A stretch of 19,740 nucleotides of DNA from Wenzhouxiangella sp. (GTDB lineage: Bacteria; Pseudomonadota; Gammaproteobacteria; Xanthomonadales; Wenzhouxiangellaceae): positions 1-19,740 of the forward strand of contig SKKV01000191.1 of NCBI GenBank assembly GCA_007123575.1, read 5' to 3'. The notes beneath the pieces are model-generated. The model worked only from the letters and a program-made list of their open reading frames with translations, was not told the DNA's origin and made no database searches. Below are positions 1 through 7,624 of the stretch, one piece after another. Positions within the stretch are counted from its first letter, which is position 1. Every line of letters begins with the position of its first letter. The translations under genes and the position numbers were made by a program.

Positions 1-96
1 GGTGCTTCTCCCAAACCCAACCGTCTTTTCTTTAGATTCGGAGTCTGCGGTAGCGTCCGAGGCGAACGTGATTAGGTCGATGGATGGGACATGGAC

Positions 97-170
97 CCCG
101 GCCGCGTTGGGCCGGGCTACGGCCTTCGGCAAAGCGCACCTGCCCTCCAACCTGCGCTGGGTCGGGCTAC
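97..170. repeat. Intergenic repeat pair of the GTAGCCCG type
   Basis: Two 17-nt near-direct copies sit at 104-120 and 154-170 and differ at two positions; read on the minus strand each begins GTAGCCCG. The left copy is part of a short GC hairpin (7-bp arms at 97-103 and 110-116, 6-nt loop). The second copy includes the TAG stop codon of the symporter gene. GTAGCCCGG-type units are familiar as dispersed intergenic repeats in Pseudomonas and Xanthomonadales-like genomes. That family assignment is from memory and not checked. There is no T-tract, so it is not a textbook terminator. Nothing else is recognised in positions 1-166. Confidence 0.4.
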
Positions 171-1567
171 ATCTTGTCGGCGTCTTTCCAGGCATCCTTG
201 TCGATCTTCAGGTCCGGGAACTTGTCGGGGTCGAAGACCGGTTTCAGGCCGGCGCCGGATTGCTGGTCGTAGTCGCGCATGATGCGGAAGCAGACTTTCA
301 GCATCAGGGCCAGGGCGATCAGGTTGACCAGGGCCAGCAGAGCCATGGTCAGGTCAGCGAAGCCGAAGATGGTGGACAGATCCTGCATCGAGCCCCACAG
401 GATCAGAACCAGCATGAGGATGCGGAAGACCACGAACAGCATTCGGTTGTCCGGATTCATCCAGTAGGTGGCGTTTTCGCCGAGGTAGAAGTTGTACAGG
501 ATGGAGCTGAACACGAACATCAACAGCACGATGCTGACAAAGGTCTGACCCCAAGGACCGACGTGCTGGGCCAGGGCAAGCTGGGTCAGGACGACGCCGT
601 TGTCGACATCGGCCATCTGATGCATGCCAGCCAGAATGATAATGAAAGCGGTGGCCGTGCAGATGATAGCGGTGTCGATGAACACGCTGAAGCTCTGCAC
701 GATGCCCTGGTTGACCGGGTGCGGCACGGCGGCGACGGCCGCCACGTTGGGGGCGCTACCCAAGCCAGCCTCGTTGGAAAACAGGCCGCGGCGCACGCCC
801 ATCATGATCGCCGCGCCAATGCCGCCGCCCACGGCCTGCTCCAGGCCAAAGGCGCTCTGAACGATGATCATCAGCACCGTCGGCACCTGGCCGAGGTTGA
901 ACAGGATGACCGCCCCGGCAACCAGCAGATAGACAATGGCCATGATCGGCACGACGAACTCGGTCACCCTGGAGATGCGCTGCACGCCGCCGAATATGCT
1001 GAAGCCGATCAGCACGGTCAGACCAATGCCGGTAGCCAGCGGCGGGATATTGAACGCTTCTTCCAGGGACGACGAGGCGGTAAAGGACTGCAGGGCGACA
1101 AAGGCCAGGCCGAACGTCCCCAGCAGCAAGATAGTGAAAAGCATGCCCAGGCCGCGACTGCCCAGACCGCGCTCAATGTAATACATTGGCCCGCCGCGGA
1201 AAGTGCCGGTCTTGGCGTCGCGGGTCTTGTAGGCCTGGGCCAGGGCGCACTCAAAAAAGCTGGTCGCCATGCCGATCAGGCCGACCACCCACATCCAGAA
1301 CACCGCCCCCGGTCCGCCCAGGGTGATGGCCACGGCCACCCCGGCAATGTTGCCGGCGCCCACCCGTCCGGCCACGCTCAAGGTCAGGGCCTGGAAAGAC
1401 GACACATGGCCGGGCTGATGGCGGAAAGCCTGGCCCAGGACCCGGAACATCTCGATGAAATAGCGGAACTGAACGAAGCGCGAGCCCACGGTAAAGATCA
1501 GGCCCATGGCCACCAAGACGGCGACCAGTACATAGGTCCAGAGAAAATCGGTAACGATGGTCAGCAT
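167..1567 (-). CDS. AGCS family sodium:alanine/glycine symporter
   Basis: The product is a 466-residue inner-membrane sodium-coupled amino-acid symporter of the AGCS (alanine or glycine:cation symporter) family, predicted to import alanine, glycine or a related small neutral amino acid. The family signature regions are visible: VAGRVGAGNIAGVAVAI followed by LGGPGAVFWMWVVGLIGM near residues 65-100, and FSNEAGLGSAPNVAAVA in the middle. Most of the chain is alternating hydrophobic segments, and the length is usual for the family. The ATG is preceded on the minus strand by GAGGG about 10 nt upstream, a good ribosome-binding site. It lies 24 nt downstream of the stop of the membrane hydrolase gene on the same strand, so the two are probably co-transcribed. 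The exact substrate cannot be told from sequence. Confidence 0.95.
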   Translation of the reverse strand: MLTIVTDFLWTYVLVAVLVAMGLIFTVGSRFVQFRYFIEMFRVLGQAFRHQPGHVSSFQALTLSVAGRVGAGNIAGVAVAITLGGPGAVFWMWVVGLIGMATSFFECALAQAYKTRDAKTGTFRGGPMYYIERGLGSRGLGMLFTILLLGTFGLAFVALQSFTASSSLEEAFNIPPLATGIGLTVLIGFSIFGGVQRISRVTEFVVPIMAIVYLLVAGAVILFNLGQVPTVLMIIVQSAFGLEQAVGGGIGAAIMMGVRRGLFSNEAGLGSAPNVAAVAAVPHPVNQGIVQSFSVFIDTAIICTATAFIIILAGMHQMADVDNGVVLTQLALAQHVGPWGQTFVSIVLLMFVFSSILYNFYLGENATYWMNPDNRMLFVVFRILMLVLILWGSMQDLSTIFGFADLTMALLALVNLIALALMLKVCFRIMRDYDQQSGAGLKPVFDPDKFPDLKIDKDAWKDADKM

Positions 1568-1591
1568 GAAACAAAATCCCTCAAAGTGCGT

Positions 1592-2611
1592 TCAGTCGGC
1601 CGGCTCATCCACCGGCCTGTCCAGCAGGCGATAAAAGAAGCGCTGGCGCTCAATCTCGGTGACCTGGCGCGGGGTAGTGTAACGCGCATGAGCCTCCGGG
1701 TCGGTGGGGTCGAAGCTCACCCCCCACAGCGGGCGCAGGCTGGCCGGGTCGATGGCATAGCGAACATCGCCGACAAACCACTGATCGTCCTGGTCGTACT
1801 CGGGAAAACGAATCAGCCAGCTCGACGAAAAGTGATCGAAGCGGCGCAAGTCATGGCCTAGCCGGCGTTCGGGGTCGAAGTCGTCGGGCGTGAACTGATC
1901 AACCGAACCGCCTTCCCAGATCCGAAGCGGCGCGCCCGGCAGATTGCGGATGGCGACCAGGTGAAAGCGCCCGCCCTCGTCAACCAGGGCGCGCCACAGA
2001 ATGATGTTGCCGAAAGCGGGCTTGGCCACCGCTCGTTCTATCGTCACCCCCTCACCTTCCGCCCAGTCGACCAGGGCCTGCTCGGCACGCAAATTTTGCA
2101 CCGCGGCCAGGCCCACGTACAGAAGCAGCCAGAACAGCCCCGCTGTCGCTGCAGCCAGGCTGCGCCGCCAGACAGCGAGAATCAACAGCGCGATCAACGG
2201 CAGCGAATAGAGCGGATCGATCACGCTGACCCAGTTCAGCGCCACCCGGTAGTCGCTGAACGGCCAGAACAGGTAGGTGCCGTAAGAAGTGGCAGCGTCG
2301 AGCAATGGATGGACCAGGTAGCCCAGAAAACACCAGAGATAAAGCCGGCTGAACCCCGTCCAGCGACGATACAGTGGCCAAAGCACCAAGGCCACGGCCA
2401 GGCTACCAATGGGCACGAAGGCCAGGGCATGGGTGAACTGGCGGTGGTATTCGATATACAGCAGGCTGTCCTCGGACGAGCGAATCAGCACGTCCAGGTC
2501 CGGCGCCAGGCCAGCCAAGGCACCAGCACCGGCCGCCTGGCGCATGCGTTCGCGCCGCGCCGCCGGCATTGCCCAAAGCCCGCCGAACACGGCGTGGGTT
2601 ACGGGGTCCAT
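1592..2611 (-). CDS. Metal-dependent membrane hydrolase, YdjM/DUF457 family
   Basis: This 339-residue protein begins MDPVTHAVFGGLWAMP, the typical N-terminus of the YdjM-like (PF04307) inner-membrane metal-dependent hydrolases. Further family features are YHRQFTHALAFVP and GYLVHPLLDAATSYGTYLFW, whose His and Asp residues are the likely metal ligands. Several hydrophobic segments lie between residues 60 and 190, followed by a soluble C-terminal region of about 140 residues that is poorer in hydrophobic residues and unassigned. The biochemical substrate of this family is not firmly known; E. coli YdjM is LexA-regulated, but no clear LexA box is visible upstream here. It is the first gene of a likely two-gene minus-strand unit with the symporter. 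No convincing Shine-Dalgarno is seen before the ATG; the start was chosen because it begins the conserved domain. Confidence 0.88.
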   Translation of the reverse strand: MDPVTHAVFGGLWAMPAARRERMRQAAGAGALAGLAPDLDVLIRSSEDSLLYIEYHRQFTHALAFVPIGSLAVALVLWPLYRRWTGFSRLYLWCFLGYLVHPLLDAATSYGTYLFWPFSDYRVALNWVSVIDPLYSLPLIALLILAVWRRSLAAATAGLFWLLLYVGLAAVQNLRAEQALVDWAEGEGVTIERAVAKPAFGNIILWRALVDEGGRFHLVAIRNLPGAPLRIWEGGSVDQFTPDDFDPERRLGHDLRRFDHFSSSWLIRFPEYDQDDQWFVGDVRYAIDPASLRPLWGVSFDPTDPEAHARYTTPRQVTEIERQRFFYRLLDRPVDEPAD

Positions 2612-2752
2612 CGATCAGTAACTGTGCGAGAATTCGACCGAAGTGTACCCAATAAACCGAAAAGGACCTATTGATGTCGGACCGCCCTGATCAAACCACC
2701 CCGCGATTTCGCCAGCCCTCGACCAGCCACTTGCCAATGTGCCAACAAAAAC

Positions 2753-2837
2753 AAAATCCTCTGGAACCACGGAACACACGGAAAACACGGAATGGTCTTG
2801 AGTCTTTTTCCGTGTCTTCCGTGGTTAAAAATCTTTT
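2753..2837. repeat. Dispersed palindromic CCACGGAA/TTCCGTGG repeat
   Basis: Inverted arms at 2765-2786 and 2805-2826 are 22 nt each and match at 20 of 22 positions, separated by an 18-nt loop. The arms are built of ACGGAA-type units. This resembles a widespread class of short intergenic bacterial repeats that often produces spurious proteins rich in HGKHGK or RVFRVFRG when translated. The flanks carry near-identical 10-mers, AAAATCCTCT at 2753 and AAAATCTTTT at 2828, 75 nt apart; this could be a degraded target duplication or chance. The right arm ends at the GTG that can start the downstream lipoprotein gene. Confidence 0.6.
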
Positions 2838-3195
2838 CAGACCATCCGCACTTATCATGGCAGTCGCCAGCAGTCTGTTACTGGTTGCCTGCTCCGAGCC
2901 TCCGGAAGCCCCCGTGGCCGAGGTGCAGTGCGAATCCCAGACGGCCTTCATCCTGGGCCGGGCTGACGAGCCGGCACCGGCAGAATGTGAGGAGCGCACC
3001 TACACCGACGCCTGGCAGCTGGGCCAGACCCTGGGCGAAATGGAGCGCGAACGCGACCAACTGGCCGCCCAGGAAGAGGACCTGGACGCCGCCGGCCGCA
3101 TGCGCCTTAGAGTATTGCAGCGGGATATCCCGGAACTCGAAACCCTGGCCCGCATCCAGGGGCTGAAAGAGCATGAAGAGCCGGAGATGGAGTGA
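2821..3195 (+). CDS. Small putative lipoprotein of unknown function
   Basis: Read from GTG 2821 the product is 124 residues and begins MVKNLFRPSALIMAVASS then LLLVAC: a basic n-region, a hydrophobic core and a lipobox with Cys24, as expected for a signal-peptidase-II lipoprotein. The mature part is acidic and helical, with two further Cys residues and a Glu/Arg-rich stretch around residues 75-120 that could form a coiled coil. I do not recognise the family. The start is uncertain. An in-frame ATG at 2674 has a better ribosome-binding site (AAGGA, 8 nt upstream) but would put about 77 residues, including the translated palindromic repeat, before the lipobox Cys. ATG 2737 is also in frame, and ATG 2857 leaves no basic n-region. 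The repeat probably inserted into or next to the 5' end of this gene. It converges with sppA. Confidence 0.6.
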   Translation: MVKNLFRPSALIMAVASSLLLVACSEPPEAPVAEVQCESQTAFILGRADEPAPAECEERTYTDAWQLGQTLGEMERERDQLAAQEEDLDAAGRMRLRVLQRDIPELETLARIQGLKEHEEPEME

Positions 3196-3203
3196 GCGGG
3201 GCG

Positions 3204-3247
3204 GCTAAAAGGGCTAAAGGTTTAAAGGGCTAAAGGTTTAGCCCTTT
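3204..3247. terminator. Perfect hairpin and tandem GGGCTAAAGG repeat between convergent genes
   Basis: The 24-nt segment at 3224-3247 is a perfect inverted repeat: 11-bp arms AAAGGGCTAAA and TTTAGCCCTTT around a 2-nt GG centre. It is preceded by further partial copies of GGGCTAAAGG (from 3211 and 3227). It lies between the stop of the lipoprotein gene (plus) and the stop of sppA (minus). The arm ends in TTT on both strands, so it could act as a bidirectional terminator. The tandem copies make it look also like a small amplified repeat. Confidence 0.55.
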
Positions 3248-3255
3248 GGCCCTCC

Positions 3256-5112
3256 CTACATCGGTGCTTCGCAAAGGCAGTGAGCCATGATGCCCGGACG
3301 ACCTGAGCGGGTGGCTTCGAAGACGATCTGCAGGTCTTCGGCAATGTTCTGGCGCAGGCCGGCGGGCAGGACGTTGAACAGGCGGCTCATTTCCGGCTCC
3401 AGGCCGGCTCTAAGCAAGGCATTGGCCCCCAGGTCGGCAAGGAAGCGCTGCCAGCCGGTCAACTCGGGCTCGACGTAGGTAACCCGGAAGTCGTCGCCCA
3501 GGCCGGCAATGCGCGCGGCCGAGGCAATCGCCTCTTCGAGACCGCCAAGCTGGTCGACCAGGCCAAACTCCAGTGCCTGGGCACCGGTCCAGACCCTGCC
3601 CTGGGCAACTTCGCGCACCGCTTCTACCGACATCTGTCGATGCTCGGCGACCAGGCTCAGGAAGTCGACGTAAGCGGCATTGATGAAGGTATCGAGAATG
3701 CTGCGAAGCTCTTCATTCAGCGAGCGGTCAGCACGAAACGCACCGGCCAGCGGCGTGGTGCCAACGCCATCAGTGTGGATACCAATGCGCGACAGGGTTT
3801 CTTCGAAAGTGGGGAAGAAGCCAATCACGCCGATTGAGCCGGTGACGGTGGCCGGATTGGCCCAGACCTCGTCGGCGCCCATGGCAATCCAGTAGCCGCC
3901 CGAAGCGGCAACGTTGCCCATACTGACCACGACCGGCTTGCCGGCGTCCCTGAGCGCAACCAGCTCGCGCCGGATGATCTCGGAGGCAAAAGCGCTGCCG
4001 CCCCCGGAATTGACCCGCAGGACCACGGCCTTGACGTTGTCGTCCCGGGCGGCCTGACGAATCTTGCGCGAGGTCGATTCCGAACCGATGGTGCCCGGCG
4101 GCTGATTGCCTTCGGTGATCAGGCCTTCGGCGACGATCACAGCGACCTGGTCGCCGGGAAGAATTTTCGGCGTCGGCGGCTGCAAGAAAGTGGTGTGGCC
4201 AACCTGGCGGAAGCTGCCATTGTCGTCCGGCGCGCCGCGCTGGGCCATTTCGGCACGCAGCTCCGGCCGGCTGACCAGACGATCAACCAGGCCTTTTTCA
4301 AGCGCCAGCTCGCCGAAGTTGCCCTCGGCCTCAGCCAGGTAGGCCGGGAAATTCTCGACCAAATCGACCAGCACTTCGACCGGCATGCCGCGATTGCGCG
4401 CGACGATGTCGAGGTATTCCTGCCACAGGCCGGACAGGAAGTGAAGGCTGGCTTCACGATCGGCTTCCGACATGTCGCTGCGCTGCCACGGCTCCATCGC
4501 CGACTTGTAGTCCCCGGTCTGGAACAGGTTGACCTCCACACCAATCTTGTCCAGGCCTTCACGGTAAAAGTTGCGGAAGCGGGAGTAACCCTCGATCAGG
4601 ATCGCGCCTTCATGATCCAGCCAGATCTCGTCGGCCAGGCTGGCGAAGAAATACTGGCCCTGAGTCATGAAGCCGCCGTAGGCGATGATCGGCTTGCCGG
4701 ACTCGCGAAAGCGCACCAAGGCCTCGTTGATTTCGCGCATCGAGCCGGTGCCCATGCCAAGCAGGCGGTCGACATCAATCAGCACCTGGGTGATGCGGTC
4801 ATCCTCGGCTGCCTGGTCCAGCACGGCCAACAGGTCGCGCTTCCGGGTTTCCTGTAGAGGCTGCCCCAAAGCTTCCTGCAAGGCACGCTCGATGGCCGAA
4901 CCGCTGTATTCCTCGACGATGAACCCGGCCGGCTGCAGCACCAACGTGGTGTCATCTTCAATCACCAGCTTGTCGCCACCGCGAATGATCAGACCAATGA
5001 CCAGCGCCAGCACGACCAGGAACAGAATATTGAAAACGGCCATGCGCAGCGCGGTAACACCACGCCAGAAGCCGAGCCAGAGACGGACGAGAATATTGGG
5101 TCGAGAAGCCAT
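3256..5112 (-). CDS. sppA: Signal peptide peptidase SppA, 67K type
   Basis: SppA is an inner-membrane serine protease (peptidase family S49) that degrades cleaved signal peptides. The 618-residue length equals that of the E. coli enzyme. One N-terminal membrane anchor is seen at about residues 25-43 (NILFLVVLALVIGLII), with the rest periplasmic. The two tandem S49 halves are present: the N-terminal half carries the catalytic-lysine motif TGDYKSAMEP (Lys203) and the C-terminal half the nucleophile motif NVAASGGYW (Ser404), matching the Lys209/Ser409 dyad of E. coli SppA. RVNSGGGSAFASE precedes the Ser. The gene stands alone on the minus strand, 70 nt from the start-proximal gene MATE and convergent with the lipoprotein gene. 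No strong ribosome-binding site is seen upstream of the ATG. The last residues (HCLCEAPM) are probably lineage-specific. Confidence 0.96.
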   Translation of the reverse strand: MASRPNILVRLWLGFWRGVTALRMAVFNILFLVVLALVIGLIIRGGDKLVIEDDTTLVLQPAGFIVEEYSGSAIERALQEALGQPLQETRKRDLLAVLDQAAEDDRITQVLIDVDRLLGMGTGSMREINEALVRFRESGKPIIAYGGFMTQGQYFFASLADEIWLDHEGAILIEGYSRFRNFYREGLDKIGVEVNLFQTGDYKSAMEPWQRSDMSEADREASLHFLSGLWQEYLDIVARNRGMPVEVLVDLVENFPAYLAEAEGNFGELALEKGLVDRLVSRPELRAEMAQRGAPDDNGSFRQVGHTTFLQPPTPKILPGDQVAVIVAEGLITEGNQPPGTIGSESTSRKIRQAARDDNVKAVVLRVNSGGGSAFASEIIRRELVALRDAGKPVVVSMGNVAASGGYWIAMGADEVWANPATVTGSIGVIGFFPTFEETLSRIGIHTDGVGTTPLAGAFRADRSLNEELRSILDTFINAAYVDFLSLVAEHRQMSVEAVREVAQGRVWTGAQALEFGLVDQLGGLEEAIASAARIAGLGDDFRVTYVEPELTGWQRFLADLGANALLRAGLEPEMSRLFNVLPAGLRQNIAEDLQIVFEATRSGRPGIMAHCLCEAPM

Positions 5113-5182
5113 GGGAGCACACAGTAGTGAAAAAGTACTCGAATTTTAGGCGGAGGCAGTGAACGGCACAATGTGCCAATGG

Positions 5183-6526
5183 TCACGCCCGTGGCACAAT
5201 TCGGCTGATTCGTGCAAATCGGCCGCCCAGCAACACTGCGGCAAGGCTCAGGCCGACAATGATGCCGACCCACATACCGGCCGGCCCCCATTCCAGTCGG
5301 AAGGTCAGAAACCAGCCCAGCATCATGCCTACGGCCCAGTAGGCAATGACGCTGTAAATCATTGGTACGCGCGTGTCCTTGAGCCCGCGCAGGGCACCGG
5401 CGGCCGAAGCCTGAAGGCAATCGGCGAGCTGGAAGACTGCGGCAAAGAACAGCAGGTTCACGGCCAGGGCGGCGACTTCAGGCTCACTGGTGTACATCGC
5501 CACGATCCACTCCGGCACCAGAAAGATCACCGCTGCCGAAACAATACCGAAGGTGACGGCGCATCCCATCCCGACCAGCCCGGCCCGACGCGCCCCGTCC
5601 GGATCACCGCGCCCGATCGCATTGCCAACCCGGACCGTGATTGCCCCGGACAAGCCCACCGGTACCATGAACATCAGGCCGGCGTAGTTCATCGCCACTT
5701 GGTGAGCGGCGACGGGAAGCGCGCCCAGCGTGCCAATCAAAAGTGCCGAGCCAACAAACAGGCCGCCCTCCAGGAACACCATCACCCCAATTGGCAGGCC
5801 GAGCTTGATCAGGGCGCCAATTTCCAGCCAGTTCGGCCAACTGAAACGCTGGTAGAGTGCAAATGGCCGATAGCGCGGTCGCCAGGCAATCCAGGCGGCC
5901 AGGGCCAGCAGCTGCATCCAGAAAACAATCGCCGTGGCCCAGCCGGCCCCAACCGCGCCCAGCGCCGGCATGCCGAAGTTGCCGAACATCAGGGCATAGT
6001 TGAGCGGAATATTCAGGGCGATACCGATAAACCCGACGTACATCGTCGGTCGGGTGTAGCCGGCGCCCTCGGAGAAAAAACGCAGCGTCATCATCAGGCA
6101 AAGGGCCGGCGCGCCCCAGCTGATGGCGCGCAGGTAGGCCGCGGCGAGCTCGGCCACCTCAGGCTCCACGCCCAGCGCATTCATCAGGACACCGGCGCTG
6201 CGGGCGGCGATGAACAGGCCGGCGGCCAGGGCCAGGGCCAGCCAGAGGGCTTGCCGGGTAAACTCGCCGGCCTGGTATTGCCGTCCGGCGCCGTCAAGCT
6301 GTGAGACCGTTGCCGATACGGCCAGCAGCACACCAAGCACGAACAAGAATCCAGCGGCCCAGATCGACGAGCCGACGGCAATGGCACCCAAATCAACCGT
6401 GCCGATCCGCCCAGCCATGACGGTATCGACAAAGTTCATGCCGAAATTGGTGATCTGCCCGATCACCAGCGGGCCGGCCAGCACCAGAGTCCGCTTGATT
6501 TCGTGTCCCAGCGTAGGTGCTGACAT
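5183..6526 (-). CDS. MATE family multidrug/cation efflux transporter (NorM-like)
   Basis: This 447-residue integral membrane protein belongs to the MATE family, which exports cationic drugs or metabolites in exchange for sodium or protons. The hallmark N-terminal stretch is present: GPLVIGQITNFGMNFVDTVMAGRIGTVDLGAIAVG, with the family's FVDTVMAG motif. The second half has the repeated VAAHQVAMNYAGLMFMVPVGLSGAITVRVGNAIG region. Twelve hydrophobic segments can be followed, the usual topology and length. The ATG is preceded by AGGAAGCGGAG, a good ribosome-binding region. It is divergent from the DUF3667 gene with 68 nt between starts. Substrate cannot be predicted; NorM-type multidrug export is the family default. 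Confidence 0.94.
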   Translation of the reverse strand: MSAPTLGHEIKRTLVLAGPLVIGQITNFGMNFVDTVMAGRIGTVDLGAIAVGSSIWAAGFLFVLGVLLAVSATVSQLDGAGRQYQAGEFTRQALWLALALAAGLFIAARSAGVLMNALGVEPEVAELAAAYLRAISWGAPALCLMMTLRFFSEGAGYTRPTMYVGFIGIALNIPLNYALMFGNFGMPALGAVGAGWATAIVFWMQLLALAAWIAWRPRYRPFALYQRFSWPNWLEIGALIKLGLPIGVMVFLEGGLFVGSALLIGTLGALPVAAHQVAMNYAGLMFMVPVGLSGAITVRVGNAIGRGDPDGARRAGLVGMGCAVTFGIVSAAVIFLVPEWIVAMYTSEPEVAALAVNLLFFAAVFQLADCLQASAAGALRGLKDTRVPMIYSVIAYWAVGMMLGWFLTFRLEWGPAGMWVGIIVGLSLAAVLLGGRFARISRIVPRA

Positions 6527-6594
6527 ATACTCCGCTTCCTGAACAATGCGAAAGGACGTCGAGGGAGCGGCATTGTCCGCGCTAGCATGCCATC

Positions 6595-7593
6595 ATGCAA
6601 GAACCTGCCGCGCCAGAGAAGCCAGAAAGACCAGCCAAGTCTGAGCGATTGTGCCCGAATTGCGGTGCGGACCTGCGCGGTCCGTACTGCCATGCCTGCG
6701 GGCAGCCCACGCGCAGCTTCATTCGCGCCCTGCCCGGTCTGGTGCGCGAGATCGCCGGTGAAACGCTGTACTACGACTCGCGGATGTGGCGCACGCTCAA
6801 AGCGCTGTTGCTACACCCCGGGCAGCTGTCACGCGAATACGTGTTCGGCAAACGCGCCCGTTACACCCCGCCGGTACGCCTGTACCTGGTCTGCTCGATT
6901 CTTGCCTTTCTGTTGATTGGCCTGGTGATCAATACGGCCAATGTGACACCGTGGACCGCGCAGTTCGACCAAGCAGATACCGGGCAGGAAAGCTCGGCGC
7001 CAAGTCCACCCAGCGCCCCCAGCATCAGCTTTGGCAGCGAAAACTGGGATGCCGAGGACAACCCGGTCGAGATTGGCTGGCTGGGCGAACGCGGCAACGC
7101 CTGGCTCAACCGCCAGGTTCAGCAAATTGTCGACAACTCCACCGAAGTCCAGCGCAACCCGGCCAGGCTGCTGCGCACCGCCGCCGGCATGCTGCCGCAG
7201 ACCATGTTCGTGCTGCTGCCCCTGTTCGCCATGCTGGTTGGCCTGTTCTACCTGTTTTCAGGGCGCTACTACATCGAACATCTGCTATTGCAGGTGCACA
7301 ACCATTCCTTTCTGTTCCTGACCCTGATCGCGCTATACCTGATCGCCAGCCTGCGCACCGAAATCATCGACGCAGAAATCACCGGCAGTGGCCTGATGGC
7401 CGGAACGCTGACGGTAACGAGTTTCGTGATCTGGACCTGGATTCCGGTCTATCTGTGGATAAGCCTGAAGCGGTTCTATGCCCAGGGCTGGTTGATGACC
7501 ACGGTCAAGTTTCTGGTTTTGGCCTGGAGTTACTTCGTGCTGATCACGTTTGGGCTGGTGGCAGTGGTTTTGTTGGGATTGTGGAGGTTGTGA
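6595..7593 (+). CDS. DUF3667 membrane protein with N-terminal zinc ribbon
   Basis: The 332-residue product begins with a zinc-ribbon: CPNCGADLRGPYCHACGQP at about residues 19-37, two CxxC knuckles. This is followed by the short conserved region LLLHPGQLSREYVFGKRARYTPPVRLYLV typical of DUF3667 proteins. A first membrane segment follows (about residues 95-117), then an acidic, Ser/Pro-rich loop of roughly 100 residues likely outside the membrane, then four more hydrophobic segments from residue 200 to the end. Function of the family is unknown. The gene is transcribed alone, divergent from the MATE pump and convergent with the aminopeptidase, with only 31 nt to the latter's stop. The ATG at 6595 was chosen because it directly precedes the zinc ribbon; the ribosome-binding site is weak. 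Confidence 0.9.
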   Translation: MQEPAAPEKPERPAKSERLCPNCGADLRGPYCHACGQPTRSFIRALPGLVREIAGETLYYDSRMWRTLKALLLHPGQLSREYVFGKRARYTPPVRLYLVCSILAFLLIGLVINTANVTPWTAQFDQADTGQESSAPSPPSAPSISFGSENWDAEDNPVEIGWLGERGNAWLNRQVQQIVDNSTEVQRNPARLLRTAAGMLPQTMFVLLPLFAMLVGLFYLFSGRYYIEHLLLQVHNHSFLFLTLIALYLIASLRTEIIDAEITGSGLMAGTLTVTSFVIWTWIPVYLWISLKRFYAQGWLMTTVKFLVLAWSYFVLITFGLVAVVLLGLWRL

Positions 7594-7624
7594 TGGACGG
7601 GAAGAGGTAAGATTTTTCCCGCCT

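Noticed and set aside
47..56. GCGGTAGCGT, identical to the core of the ops/JUMPstart element
   Set aside because: It is not upstream of any polysaccharide gene in the right orientation; a 10-nt match in GC-rich DNA is readily chance. A one-mismatch version at 15784 within the mobile element was also discarded.
2..1861. A 619-residue plus-strand open frame
   Set aside because: It is antisense to the clear AGCS symporter and the membrane hydrolase; its His/Gln/Asp-rich translation is what high-GC antisense frames give, and there is no family likeness.
5159..6304. A 381-residue plus-strand frame opposite the MATE gene
   Set aside because: The sequence is low in hydrophobics and rich in His/Gln/Arg, a mirror of membrane-protein codons; the MATE frame has clear family motifs.
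7598..7621. CGGGAA...TTCCCG inverted repeat between two convergent genes
   Set aside because: Only 6 bp with a 12-nt loop; too weak to call a terminator.
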